The notes under the pieces: model-generated
What the model was told of the DNA's origin: nothing
The model's input: only the letters and a program-made list of their open reading frames with translations
Database searches by the model: none
Shown here: positions 23,998 through 36,400 of the stretch, in pieces
Numbering within the stretch: position 1 is the first letter of the stretch
Layout of the letters: each line of letters opens with the position of its first letter
Program-made: the position numbers and the translations under genes
NCBI GenBank assembly: GCA_947095585.1
Contig: OX352761.1
Span: 137,298,277-137,362,276, forward strand
Source of the DNA: Nephrocerus scutellatus
Lineage: Eukaryota; Arthropoda; Insecta; Diptera; Pipunculidae
DNA: 64,000 nt
Reading direction: 5' to 3'

Positions 23998-25005
23998 CAT
24001 CATCATCATCATCATCATCATAGTTGGCTATATAACCGGAGTCCGGTTCTGGCTGGTGTCATTAAGTCTTGTATCCCTAAACTCTGGACGTCCAGGTCTA
24101 CGCCTTCCTTCCAGCACATGCTTGGCCTATATCGCTGTCGTATTCCATAAATCCTACCGCAAACGACTTTCCGAGCGGGATCCTCTTCGCTCAAGAGAGC
24201 TAGATGCTAAATGCTGCCCACCAAACCTACCAAGCTTAATTCTCTTTGATATCGCGGTAACGCTTGTAGATTTCATCATTATAGAGTCTCCGGAGTCTTC
24301 CTTCCTCACATACGGGGCCAGCAATTATCCGTAAGACTTTTCTCTCGAAAGCGGCTAAGAGATCTGGATGAAAACTTCCTGTACAACTTTTAGGTTTCAA
24401 CCTACGATGTCAATGTCCTCTGCGTAAGCCAGTATTTGAATATAGAGAGAATTGCTCCTCGCGCCGTTACGTCAGAGTCTCTTTTTGCTACTTATAAATC
24501 GACTTATAGAGCATTGTTCCTTTCGCCGTTACTTCAGATTCTCTGATCACTTTCTCCAACGCCAGGTTGCAGAGGACGCATGTCCGTCCATCCCTATGTC
24601 GGAGCCTGTTATAGATGTTGAATGGGCTTGATAGTGATCCAGATATTTTTCCTTGGCTTATAACATTGGTCATGGTCAACCTACATAGTCGTGTCATTTT
24701 ATTTGGAATGCGGAACTCTCTCATAGCTTTATACAGTTCTACTCTGGATATGCTATCATAGGCGGCTTTAAAGAAAGATGGTGTAGTGAATTTTGAAACC
24801 CTAGACATTTTTCCATCACCTGCCTAAGGGTGTAAATCTGGTCAGTTGCTGATTTGCCGTGGGATGAAGCCACATTGGTATGGACCAATGACTTAAGCGT
24901 ATAGGTGTACTGTCAGGTCTCCTATTGTAATCAGTTCCGCTGGGATCCCATCTGATCCCGGGGATTATTACTTTTGAGCATTTCATAACCAGACTGATTT
25001 TAAAG
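23998..25005 (-). mobile_element. LINE with altered catalytic box YAED (family B, copy 3)
   Basis: From right to left: SDGIPAELI (about 24960), a gap, IGPYQCGFIP (about 24890), then a 106-residue frame (24808-24488) with FKAAYDSISRVELYKAMREF, NVISQGKISGSLSSPFNIYN and VLCNLALEKVIRESEVTAKG, running on to the catalytic box at 24426-24415, which reads YAED where YADD is expected. The fingers/palm after it are deleted, and the sequence resumes with FERKVLRIIAGPVCEEGRLR and, after frameshifts, RIYGIRQRYRPSMCWKEGVD. The 3' end is an ATG/ATC microsatellite tail (24021-23998 on the minus strand). It has at least two internal deletions, several frameshifts and a substituted catalytic Asp. It cannot be active. 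Confidence 0.88.
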
Positions 25006-25009
25006 ATAG

Positions 25010-28000
25010 CGCACGACTGGATCTCGACAGAGTTCAGGCAAAGGACATTTTTTTTGATTTAATAAAATCTTACAAAAGGATCTTTGCAAAAATTGCAACT
25101 TAAAAACATTGTAGACATGACCGATTGAACCTGCTCAATTATGAACACCAATGTAACAAATTCTGAATGTACTGAGATCGGATTAGACTTCCAGTGAAAC
25201 AGCACATCCTGTAATACGTTTTGTTGGTTGCCGTTATTGTCCCTATTGTTGTTATCAATACAAAAGTGTACTCTGGTTCTTGTTGCTTTTACTTCTATAC
25301 ATCATAGCTTTTGCTGCTGTATCTCCTTTTTATGCAGCTAAACACTCTGTCATACTCTGAAAGATAGCTCCTTGAACGTACTTTTGTAACTCCATAATAG
25401 GTATCTTCGTCCTATATATACATTGCATGTACATTTATGTGATACAAAAAAGCCCAACAACGAGAACACTTACTATGCTGCAGTAGTTGAAAAATATTTG
25501 ATGTTGCTTATCTTTTCAGAAGGATATATTTCTGGGCAGCTCGCGAAGAAATATTACTTCGTAATGAAAAGTGTTCAGTTTAGAGGCAGACGACGACGAA
25601 ACACGCAGAACGACGAAGACGACGACGGCTACGAGGAACTAAGTACTTTTTTCTGAATGGATTTTAAGGCATTCCAGTAAATAAAGAAAGAAGAGGTTTT
25701 CAGCAAGTAACCATCTAGAAAAGGGGAGACATTTTTGTTTACGTATTACTACACGAGTATAAGCATCGAATCAAACGAAAAACAACATAACAGAGGAATT
25801 GCAAAGGAATTGAATAAAAGAAATTACTTAGAATAATGACAGGGACTTTATTTTGTATAAAAATATACACAATGGGGAAAAACTGTCAGATGGCTTAGTC
25901 TAATGATACAAAAGCAAGTGCGTATGAAGTACACAGAACAAAGAAGGCAGACGTTTAAGGAGTAGTGTCCTTACGAGTGCAGTCCTATTCAATATACAAA
26001 TATCGACAATGTAAGAAATATGTAGGATATATTTGCAACTAGCAAACAGATAATGTAGAGCTTACAAAAAATGACACCTGGAACTTTTGTAGTTTTATAA
26101 CAACTAAATCTCAAAAAGTATTGTATATATCGCTCCGGTCGTGCGATGCACAATAACTAATCGGGCGAACAAATAATTTTTTATATTCTAATGTCTATTA
26201 ACATACTTTCAATAGCAAACAATTAAATTCAGCTCTTACAATAAATTTAAAAATTGGTTTGCAATGAAACACATAATTCAACATTAGCTTTTTCCACTCC
26301 GTTGGACCAGAGATTTTTGTAGGCACTGTGTACACAGTTTTTAATTATGTTCGTGAAATTTTTTATTATATTTTTGACAAATTCAAAAGTCACTTATCCC
26401 AATACTAAAAAGTTCGTTTTCTAGCAAACGCAATCAACGCACAACTAAATATTCTATGAGCATAAATGAAGCTTGCTCTACTTACCGGAAACGGATAGTC
26501 TCCCACTTAGAATATCAAGTATAGTATAGGCCCAACTTAATATTGTGTTCCAACATTCTCATATTCTAATGCAACTAAAAGAATTTCTACTTCAACTTGA
26601 ACCCATCAGTAGTTGGATAACTCTCTGCTGCAATGAAGTAAACCATACGAGTACAAGAGCACTTTGGGGTTAATTCTATTCATTTTGCTTATTATCATTT
26701 TAACTCAACCGTCTGTCTTACCCCTTACCGCATTTACCGAAACATTTTTATAACTCCTTACCGGAAGAAATAATGGCAACTGACGGGGAAAAACGAGTAC
26801 ATTGCATCGAGAAAATTTGTAATAAGTTATTTTCTTTTTTTTAAATTTCATTCAACAAAACGCGCGGATACATTTCGATGTTAATTTGCGTCGATTCTGC
26901 TGCATATTATTTATGTAACTTCATTATGTATTTTATTAATGTAATTAAAAACTTTGCCGTTGGCTTTTTTCATCATCAGGCAGCCATTTGACATCCTTCG
27001 CGAGATAGCGATAGTTTGAAGTTTTCATCTAAAGCCGTTAAACACTATGGAAATATTCGCTCCTCACCATCATCGTCTACCTTTCGTTATCACCCATGCT
27101 TCGCATCTTAATTGACACCGCACCGCACCGCATACTTCCATACTTCCTTGTTATTGCTGCTACTGGCGCCCGCTACTGTGAATGTTTTGAATATGTTTCA
27201 CCAAAAGTTTACCCAGGACCATTTAACTTTTAACCACTTTACTTTCGGGTTTTTTCGAGCGCTGCTAGGATCTTTGTGTATTTCATTTTGTTCGTCTTTG
27301 AGTGCGTTTCACTTTAATTATCCTAAAAGGAAGTAAATGTACTTTAGCAGAATAAGCGCAGCCAGAAGGGTCAGAAGCTAGCTACCATGTTTTTGTAATA
27401 TTTGTACTTATACGAGCGTTTTCTTTTCACACTGCTGGCCACGGATTTTTACTTTGCTTCTTTCCTGATGAAATGCAAAGCCAAATGCTGACAGAACCAA
27501 GTTAAAGTTAAGGCTTGCTCTGGTGTTTATGCAATTGAATGTTTTCCCTTTTTTTGCCACTTTTTGTTTGTGATAAAAATGCATAATAGCACATCCTCAT
27601 ATTACGTCGTCCTGGTGGGAAATTTGCATTACTTTTCATTACTCTGATATAGTTTCTTTTGCTGTTTGCCAGCTCCTCAACCCTCTGTGTAATTTAAATG
27701 TACGCTATTATTATTCACTTAACTGCAATTAGTTGAAAGTAACGGCATTTCTGAAGTGCTGCGTGCTTGAAAAGATTGCAGCAAACGTAGAAGGATTACA
27801 GGCTGAATAGCGTCGCTGCTGTTTGACTTAACGCAAAGTCGACGAACACAATACTGCTCGGTGCACGATAAAGAACTACCTACCTGCAACTGCAAACAAT
27901 TTCTCAAGGATCCTTCTGCTTCTGTAAATATGCTGAGTACAATAATGTCAGTATGGAGGGATAAGAAGAGTAAGAAAAATAAATTACAACGCAGGGCATT

Positions 28001-28075
28001 ACTTTCAGTGGAACGATACGGTGTGAATGACCTGCAGGAAATTGTAATTATTAAAATGTAAAACTTCACATTTCA
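25010..28075. other. Non-coding DNA with one unexplained short ORF
   Basis: No transposon domain was recognised. A plus-strand frame at 25423-25656 ends in an Arg-rich then Asp-rich segment (FRGRRRRNTQNDEDDDGYEE) but lacks splice sites and homology. A plus-strand frame at 27861-28061 contains LPTCNCKQFLKDPSASVNML and a Lys-rich stretch, and stops just before the 570-bp tandem duplication; it might be the tail of an unidentified mobile element. Nothing else is supported. Confidence 0.4.
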
Positions 28076-28080
28076 ATGAA

Positions 28081-29218
28081 CTCTTAAAAGGGCGAAAATA
28101 TTTTCAATTTTTAGGAAAGTAAGCAAGTTATGTTTTTTTTTTGCTTTTGCTTTTGTGGCAAACAAGAGATGCCTGCGTTTGGAAACATTTCAATGAATCA
28201 AAACTGCAAAACTGAAACGCCAAGGTAATTAGTGCAGTGTGTCAATTGAACTTAAATTTGACGACGGTGAGATGTTGATGTTTGGCGTTTTCCATCGGTT
28301 GGTAGCTTGTAAAAAGTAATATGCTCAGAGCCTTGGTCCGCTGAGTCGGCTCCTAATCTATGGGTGGTTTTGGGTGTGGCCAAAATCGTCAATACAACTT
28401 ATGGAAAGAAATCAGTTAATATTGACAAAAATTTTTTGATAAAAATGTAAGTTCAGCTATAAAATATTACGCATATTGTATCAAAAGGTTGTGAATATTC
28501 TAAGAGGCGTACCACCTCCCTAATGCTAAAGTCCTTAGTAGCAGAGTTTCTCAACTCTGTTGCCGAACATATTCCTTTATACAAAATACGCCTCCTCAAC
28601 CAATAGGCATTCACAGATAATGGATGATTCGTCATCGTCCGAGCATAACTCTCTTAAAAGGGCGAAAATATTTTCAATTTTTAGGAAAGTAAGCAAGTTA
28701 TGTTTTTTTTTTTGCTTTTGCTTTTGTGGCAAACAAGAGATGCCTGCGTTTGGAAACATTTCAATGAATCAAAACTGCCAAACTGAAACGCCAAGGTAAT
28801 TAGTGCAGTGTGTCAATTGAACTTAAATTTGACGACGGTGAGATGTTGATGTTTGGCGTTTTCCATCGGTTGGTAGCTTGTAAAAAGTAATATGCTCAGA
28901 GCCTTGGTCCGCTGAGTCGGCTCCTAATCTATGGGTGGTTTTGGGTGTGGACAAAATCGTCAATACAACTTATGGAAAGAAATCAGTTAATATTGACAAC
29001 AAATTTTTGATAAAAATGAAAGTTCAGCTATAAAATATTACGCATATTGTATCAAAAGGTTGTGAATATTCTAAGAGGCGTACCACCTCCCTAATAAAGT
29101 CCTTAGTAGCAGAGTTTCTCAACTCTGTTGCCGAACATATTCCTTTATACAAAATACGCCTCCTCAACCAATAGGCATTCACAGATAATGGATGATTCGT
29201 CATCGTCCGAGCAGAACT
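28081..29218 (+). repeat. 570-bp tandem duplication
   Basis: Two head-to-tail copies, 28081-28650 and 28651-29218, both begin CTCTTAAAAGGGCGAAAATA. They differ by a handful of substitutions, a 3-bp deletion near 29090 and a change in the poly-T run, so they are roughly 98% identical by eye. Both end in a segment with an ATG followed by MDDSSSSE. In copy 1 the frame runs across the junction into the next unit; in copy 2 it reads MDDSSSSEQNLHSLYEPRLN and stops shortly after. The unit contains no recognised domain. Repeated 5' regions occur in some LINEs, so it could be part of a mobile element. Confidence 0.9.
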
Positions 29219-29435
29219 TACATTCCTTATATGAGCCTAGATTAAATTCAAGCCACAGTGGCCTATGAGAAAGATCACCAGCTTTCTGATGCTATCCTTG
29301 TCTAGATTAAGGATTTCCTTATAGAAACAGCGCCTGATTAAGCCTTTGGATTGATCGAAACATTTTTCCAGTCGGTCTAATAAATAAATCTTGATTTTTT
29401 ATTTTTTTTTTATTTTATTTTATTTACTACCAGTG
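29219..29435 (+). other. Possible 3' end with AATAAA signals and A/T tail
   Basis: Sequence following the tandem duplication ends in TCTAATAAATAAATCTTG and a long T/A low-complexity run (about 29395-29430). This looks like a polyadenylation signal with a genomic tail, as at the 3' end of a retroposed sequence whose body would include the tandem repeats. No target-site duplication was identified, so this remains a suggestion. Confidence 0.3.
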
Positions 29436-29595
29436 GAGAGCCCCGAAATCTCTTCTTACACCTGGACCCCCAAAGGGCTAGATGCGGCGCTGATCTTAGG
29501 TATCTCTTACGCACTCATCCACCAATGATATAATGCGGCGAATAAAACTGAAATTATCTGCCAAATCAATTTCTCCAAACTAAACAAACTGATGA

Positions 29596-29787
29596 TTAGG
29601 GATTTACAAGCGGATGTCGCAATCGACGATTATCGCATGCAAAGAGTTCATAAGTGTTCTCATAAAAGACGCAGCTATAGTCTCCTTCTTGCTTGCAATA
29701 ACATACCGTATTGCATTCTGCGAACTCCAGCTTGTTGATCCTTAAAAATGTATGACAAACTCCTGCTGTCAAGGATATGCGTTTGGA
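29596..29787 (-). mobile_element. Likely R1-clade LINE C-terminal fragment
   Basis: A 63-codon minus-strand frame is open between stops at 29790 and 29598. It reads LTAGVCHTFLRINKLEFAEC, then CNTVCYCKQEGDYSCVFYEN and LFACDNRRLRHPLVN. The order (a TG...F block, RINK, then clustered cysteines and a C/H pair, then an Arg-rich block) resembles the C-terminal zinc-knuckle region of R1-type LINE RTs, with some of the usual Cys/His ligands changed. No RT core was identified nearby. The alternative is an unknown cysteine-rich host exon. Confidence 0.5.
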
Positions 29788-29799
29788 CTAATAGTTCTG

Positions 29800-32690
29800 A
29801 CGGCATAACAGAAACTTCTGAAGAGGGAATAAGGGGCAGTTACTTGCTTTCGTCCTTCTTCATGTATCATGAATAGATTACACACGATGTATGAGCACGA
29901 CACGGAATTTGTTTTGACTTCCGTGCCTGATCAGCATCAATGCTGGTATTTGTTTACCACGCAAAACGTCCAAGGAGGACGCATTGTATTAGTGTTTTCG
30001 TTGGGGTAACTTTTTGGTTTTTTGGATCGTTTGGTCGTCGACCGTCGTTGTTTGTAGAAAATTTAATCATCCAAATACCGTATGGTATAATCTTTTGGTA
30101 AAACGGATTAGAAATACACACGACGCACTCTGCTTAAAACAATTTTGATTTATTCCAAGTTTCTGGCAGATGGAAGTTCACATTCCAAACGAAACCTCTG
30201 TGAGTGCACTTGCCAACGTGTGTCGCACATCGCACAGTGACATCCAGTAACATATAAAGTTTCCTCCTTTCCAAAGTGGCTAAACAACAATAATTTTTGG
30301 AATTTATAGTCTGTTGTGCTTGACTCCTTTGAAGGAACGCGCCATAGTTTGCGAGCTACTACCATCGAGGACGATGGACCGAACATTCTTAGGCTTGCAT
30401 GTGCCTTTTGTCTAATCAGCATAGCCGAACGCAACAAACCTGGCTAATAAACTCTGTTTCCGCTTAATCCTGCTATAATGCTCTCGACATCATCGGACTA
30501 AGCGGCGAAGGTGGATTCGTGAAATCAACGCGAAGAATTTTGATGCTAAATACCACGCCACCGTTGTGGCATCCAACGGATTTTCCTTCTGTAAATGCAA
30601 CGCTTAACACGGCCTGATAATGATGCACATCAACGCACACACACAGAGCGTTTGTAAAGCTCCGAGTTTATAGTTGCCATGTGGTCGAACGGCTCGACAG
30701 ATATGATTGAATTCATCCCTTTAGCGTGTAGCAGTAGTAGTCTTACAAGGGAATTTGGAAACATTAGCGGTTATCCAGGTGTGATTGTGTGCAGAGGTTA
30801 ATTGCTTATGAGTGGCCTATGGCATGGTGGGTGTGTGTGTGCTCAGACCGAAAGGAATGCGAATGTCCGTCATAGTTGTCTGTGATGTTATGTAAAATTT
30901 CATAAAGTAATCACAATTTCTAAATTCCCACAAAGGATCCAGCAGGATAGTACAGAGCATGCTAAACTGTGTTAACACTGCTTAATTGTTGAGAATAAAT
31001 CTGACATTCTGCGATGATACCACACAAAATGAGTCAATGCCTTTCCGGTTATTTGTTATCCTGTGGTCGCTATAATTTTAGAACGACACTGCATTTATCT
31101 GCATGCCATAAATGCAATGTCGTTTCGAAATTCGCGATGATATATTAAACAATGCAGGACGCGGCAAATAGAAGCAGTTCTGAAGGGGAGCTGAGTTAAT
31201 TTTCTTTTTGTACAGCCACGAACTGGACAGTTCGCGCGACCATTAATTTAGTAGAGGTGGCTCAAGCGAACTAAGTTTTTTTAAAATTTCCAAACGTTTT
31301 AGGGGATTGAGAATACCATATGTATTCGTTAAAAGATTATTTTTAAGAATTTGTCCTTGTCTCTTAAAAAGGCGATCAGGCTTTCTACTTTAAAACTTTC
31401 ACACATACAAAAAAGCGGTTGATGATGCGAACTTAAATCACTTCATGACTGTTTTTTTATAGCAAATGATGCGAAATATTGTTAATATGGCTTATCTATA
31501 GTGCACTTATAACACTACATGCAAAGAACAAAATAAGGCGAACCTTCTGTTCGATATTACATGGGGGATGAGCTAACTAGACGTGTGATATTAACTTGAC
31601 ACAGAAAGATTGACTATACGATACACACAGCCGTTATCTTTTTGACGTGACGTTGAGAGGAAGCGACATCATATCGCACATTCCGGCGCGATGACACTCC
31701 AATGGACTGATATGCGTTTACGTCTACCCCGATTTCGATCCATACTCATACATATAAAAGGATAATAATTAGTCTGTGTTGAGATGAGTTTCCTCGTAGT
31801 AACATGAAAGTGGCGTCGCCATCATCCAACGATGCGGGGACATCTGGAGAGCTTCATCATCATCAACATCACCATGAGCCACAATATTGCCTGCCTCCTT
31901 TTGTCCGGAAGCAACAACAAACCAGTACGGCAAAGCTTGCCATGTAATAGAACATACCAATCGCTGGTGTACTCGTTTAACTCGCTTTCATTGCTCGAAT
32001 TTTACCATAGCTTCGAAGGAGGAAAGTTTTGCATAGCTGTTGTTTGCATTTAAATTTTAAGTCCTTTTGGCTTTTGTGATATGCGTTCACGCAAACCACA
32101 ACGCAGTGCACCTTAGCGCAGTAGTTGTTCATGTTCCTGCCGCCAAAGTACTCGTACCAGATCGTTCAAGATGCAATTCTGCAGTGTGTAGTTTGGAGAG
32201 CGTAGTTCATTTGGTATTTGTTTTGTGTTTTCGTCTCTAATGGTAAATGCCAACATTGACCGCGTGTGTGTTGAGGAAAAACATGGCTCTGTGGTTTGCG
32301 ATGGCTTCAAGTTCTATCCAGCAGGCGAGGAGTAACAACCAATCAAACAGGATGAGAACATTTATAAGTGTTATAAAGGGAATTGTTCGAATATTACATT
32401 GCTGTTTATTGTTTCGAGAGGATAACGTATGGTATGAGGTAAACTGTCATATCCGTTTTGTTTGTTTGTTTGTTAGTTAGTTCATGATCTGGTTTGCTTA
32501 TCAATAGAACTTTAAACGTAAAAGACAGAGAAAAATTCAAAATTCAGGCTTTGCAATCATGGTGATTTGATCAGATTTGACAATTAATGTAAACAGTAAT
32601 GTAATGAAATAATAATGTGATATCTTTGTTATTCTATCAAATTAAGTAATATCTAATACGATATAGTATGGGAGTAATAGAGTTATCTCC
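29800..32690. other. Non-coding DNA, no gene supported
   Basis: A 95-codon minus-strand frame (30437-30150) contains a short Cys cluster (GCHCAMCD), but no splice sites or homology support it. The rest contains short open frames only. CA/GT-rich stretches near 30640 and 30825-30840 are simple repeats. Confidence 0.45.
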
Positions 32691-32699
32691 ACTTTTTAC

Positions 32700-33470
32700 T
32701 AATTATTTACATTGTATCATATCATATTTGGCTCTACAACCGATGTCCGGTCCTGGACTCCCGCAAAAGTTTCTTCACCGGTCCCAATTTTTAGCCGATA
32801 TCATCCAGTTTTGCATCCCTAAACTCTGGCGTTCTGGGCTACTCCACCCTCCGGCGTAGGCTTGGCAATCCTCGCTGTCGTGTTCCATGTATCCTACCGC
32901 AAAGGACTTTCCATTCAGGATCCTCTTCGCTCATGCGCACCGGAGCCTACAGAGCTTAATTCTCTTGGCGAGTCTCCAGAATCGTCCTTCCTCACATACG
33001 TGGACAACAATTCTCCGTAAGACCTTGAGGTCAGAATGCTTTTTGCTAGCCACCCGAGTCTCGGGTCCATATGTGATTACTGGTATGACCACTGTCTTAT
33101 ATACCAGCAGCTTGGATGTTATTGCTAAGATCCTGGATTTGAAGAGTCTTGACAGACTTTGTTATCTTTAAGCAACCGTGCGCGTATTTCTGGTTCCATG
33201 CTGTTATCGGCTGCTGCAGTTGACCCGAGATAGTTAAAGGATTGCAATACTTCGAATTTGCGCTCCACTATTTTAATTGCGGGACCAATGTTGGATCTTC
33301 TACTCGCAGACGTGGCCACCATGTACTTGTTTTGCTCTCATTTATGTGCATATTTCGTCCCGCCTGCTCGATCTGGATGAAAGCTTACTGTACAGCGCTT
33401 GGGTTTCTACCAACGATGTCAATATCGTCTGCGTAAGGCCGTATGGACTTCTAGAGAATTGTTCCTCTAT
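32700..33470 (-). mobile_element. LINE RT fragment with YADD (family B, copy 4)
   Basis: On the minus strand the catalytic box YADDIDIVGRNPSAVQ lies at about 33440-33400 (the frame hits a stop right after). It is followed by AFIQIEQAGRNMHINESK and STWWPRLRVEDPTLVPQ, then a shifted frame (33322-33125) with VERKFEVLQSFNYLGSTAAA and EPEIRARLLKDNK. The sequence continues through frameshifts to a C-terminal part and ends near 32720-32700 in a TGGTTGTAGAGCCAAATATG-type 3' end with a short ATG-rich tail, like copy 3. Unlike copy 3 the catalytic aspartates are intact, but the frame is broken. Confidence 0.85.
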
Positions 33471-33479
33471 CAACTAAAA

Positions 33480-36400
33480 AATACATCATACAGGCAGTAC
33501 TCACTGAGTCCTTTTGGTAACTTCTGCCTGTATAGCATCTTGTGTACTATGGGTTAACAAGTATTCATTTGTTGGAAAAGGTTTATTGCACGTTGATAAG
33601 CAGAACTTTAAAAAATCGTTTAAAATCAGTTACTTTTAAGTAAAAAATATCTTATGTTAATGAGGTAAAGGTTTTTTTACGGTCTACCTTACATTGAAGG
33701 GACTTGCTTGATCATCCCGCCCGTACACTCCATAAAAGATTTCAACACAGGTACAAAAGCCAGTTAAATGCCAAGTAGATAAAACATCTCAAAAGACCTG
33801 AAACAATTATCTCCCATTAATTTTTCTTTCCGAAAGCGGATTCTATATAAATACATGGAAAATAAATCAATGCTTCAATGAAAAGAGGATCAACAAAAGT
33901 TAAATCAAAGACAGAAGAAGATGGAAACAGAAAACCTGAATTGAAACTGAGACTACGTAAGATTAGTTACATGAATAAAAAATAGCCGTGTGACATTCGG
34001 ACTGCGTGTTCTTTGTTCGAAGGTAATCTCTCTTCATTCACACGATTACAAATAATAATTCGCGTCTCAAAAATCAGGATTGTCTTGCCAAACCAGATCC
34101 TCTTTATGTCGCCAAACGATTTTTGTTTTATATGCCTTGCCTTGCCTTTCTATTAATTCGTATTCCGACCTGGCTTAGTTTTTTTTTTGTTTTACAAAAA
34201 TGTCCTCTTGTCCTAATCTTGAGCGTCATAAAAAAAATCATACAACTGGAGACGTATGATGGATAAGTAAAGGAAACGGTGCGACAAAAAACCAGACAAA
34301 CTTTACATGTCAGTTCTTGGAATTTTATCATTCGGTGACAGGAATCGGAATATTCACTTGACAAAGGTAGAACGACTTTGTAAAAGGTAAAAAATACTTC
34401 ATAAGGATTGCGTCGCAAAGAGTTTTGAATGAAAAACTTTCAATCGTTGTACAGTAATCTTGAATGTTTTTTCCTCTGACAATTATTTCCATCTTGTAAA
34501 AGGAAGCATTTAGTACTTGTGGCAATGAAACGAGTTGTTCAGTTCAGCTCAACAAGTAGATTGTCGCCTTGTTTAAAACCCTCAGACATTTTCAATGCCA
34601 TCGAGTATACGAAAAACAATCATCGCCTTAGCTTGAAGCACTTAAAAATGAGACGGTTGATTTTGTGAACTTATTTTGAGTCGAAATTGTATTTTGAATT
34701 CGCAATATTGCGATGATCGTTCGATTTGCGATGGGCAACACCAAATTATACTGAAATCCTTGACCTTTGTTGTATACTTACAGATATAAAACGATATCAC
34801 AACCCTCACCATTCGCAGGCAATTAACCATCAACCAATCCAGACAGAGTCTTTTCATTCATTCCCCTATTTAGTGTTCAGCCGTTGAGTGGCTCTTAATT
34901 AACAACTCTTTTGTTCTCATTTCGAAGGCGTGTCCATGCGTAAGTTCTTCACATCATCACAACCATCCCATCAAATAGCCGCCGTTCGATGTTCGAACAT
35001 TAACCCCGAGACATTCTGTAATAAACACACATTTACACACACCGACACACACACACCATCCCTAAGCGTGGATACCTTTTCAGATGGAAATTAATAAGCG
35101 ATGCCATATTTCTCCATCATGCAGGGTCTCATATTACTTGGCAAATGTATTACACCGTATGTCATTGCAAATCTATAGTTAGCATGTCTCAAGTTACCTA
35201 CCTACCATGCTTTATGATGCAAATATTGCTGCGTTTGCATTTACCACAAGTAAAAGACGGTGATTAGTGATTTCGATATAACTGCCATGGGCGGGTGAGA
35301 AGAAAGGCGCGTTATGAAATCAACATGGCCGAAAATCTGAAACCTGCAGAGTGGTGATGAGGAACAACCTGAAAAACACAAAACAACACCACCAACAATA
35401 ACGACAAAAACAACCTCAATTAAGAATCACACGCTCGCCAGTGCAATTTCAAAGTCAAACAAAAGGAGTCATTGTAGTTGCTGTTTCGCTTTTTACGCTG
35501 CGCTCCAGTGCGTTATAACGACCAACAAAATAAAAATGTCCTGCAAAATCATAACTAAGCACACACGCATTTACGAGTATCTGGGCTTTTATGTGTACCC
35601 ATTTTATGCACATACATGTAGTAGAGCCGGGAGGAATGGCGCATAAATATGTGAAATTTTACGAACGCCTGACTGACTGACTGGCTGAGTGGCTTTCAAG
35701 GATTTAGAAATGTGAAATTAGCACACCTCGATAGGCAGTACAAAGAATGAGAAATGCCCTCGCAAAATGTTGAATTGTAGATTGGTTGGGGGGAGTGGTG
35801 AGTTGTTCGGTTTTATTTTTATTTCTAATGGTCAGTGGTTACTCCCGCCTTTCCCTCAAACACAACCTCCGACCAGACGTTTTTGCACAATGCACAATTT
35901 TTTCAACAATCAGTCATTTTGTGAATATCACTCGATCAGTCCAAAACTAAAACTAAATGCCTCATATATTACGATAAAACCTTTTGTTCAGATAAATTAT
36001 TCAAGGGCAGGTTAAAAAAAGAATAGATTTTGGAATTTGTCCATGACAAGAAAATTACAAAGCGAGATACCTCTTCTCTTTCTCTTCCTTTGAGCAATTA
36101 ATTCAAGGACCCGGGTGACAACTTTTAAATCATCATTGAACGCAACATTAGCTGCCAGCATATGAATGTTCAAGTTAAAATTCCGAAAACCAACAATGAA
36201 CCTTCAACAAACAAGAAACTGGATGCAATAATAATTTGTGTATTGTCACACAGCTCACATCATCAGGAGGAACATCCTCGCGTTTTCCTTTGTAACTGCG
36301 GTTTTTCAATTTTGTTTGCAATTTTGTTCGCATTATTAGTTGACTGGGCCCACGATAGAGGGAGAGAGTGGAGACAAGGGAAATCCCAGCATCCGAGGGC

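Noticed and set aside
23950..24150. ORF with a run of eight histidines
   Set aside because: The His run is the ATC microsatellite tail of the minus-strand LINE read on the wrong strand.
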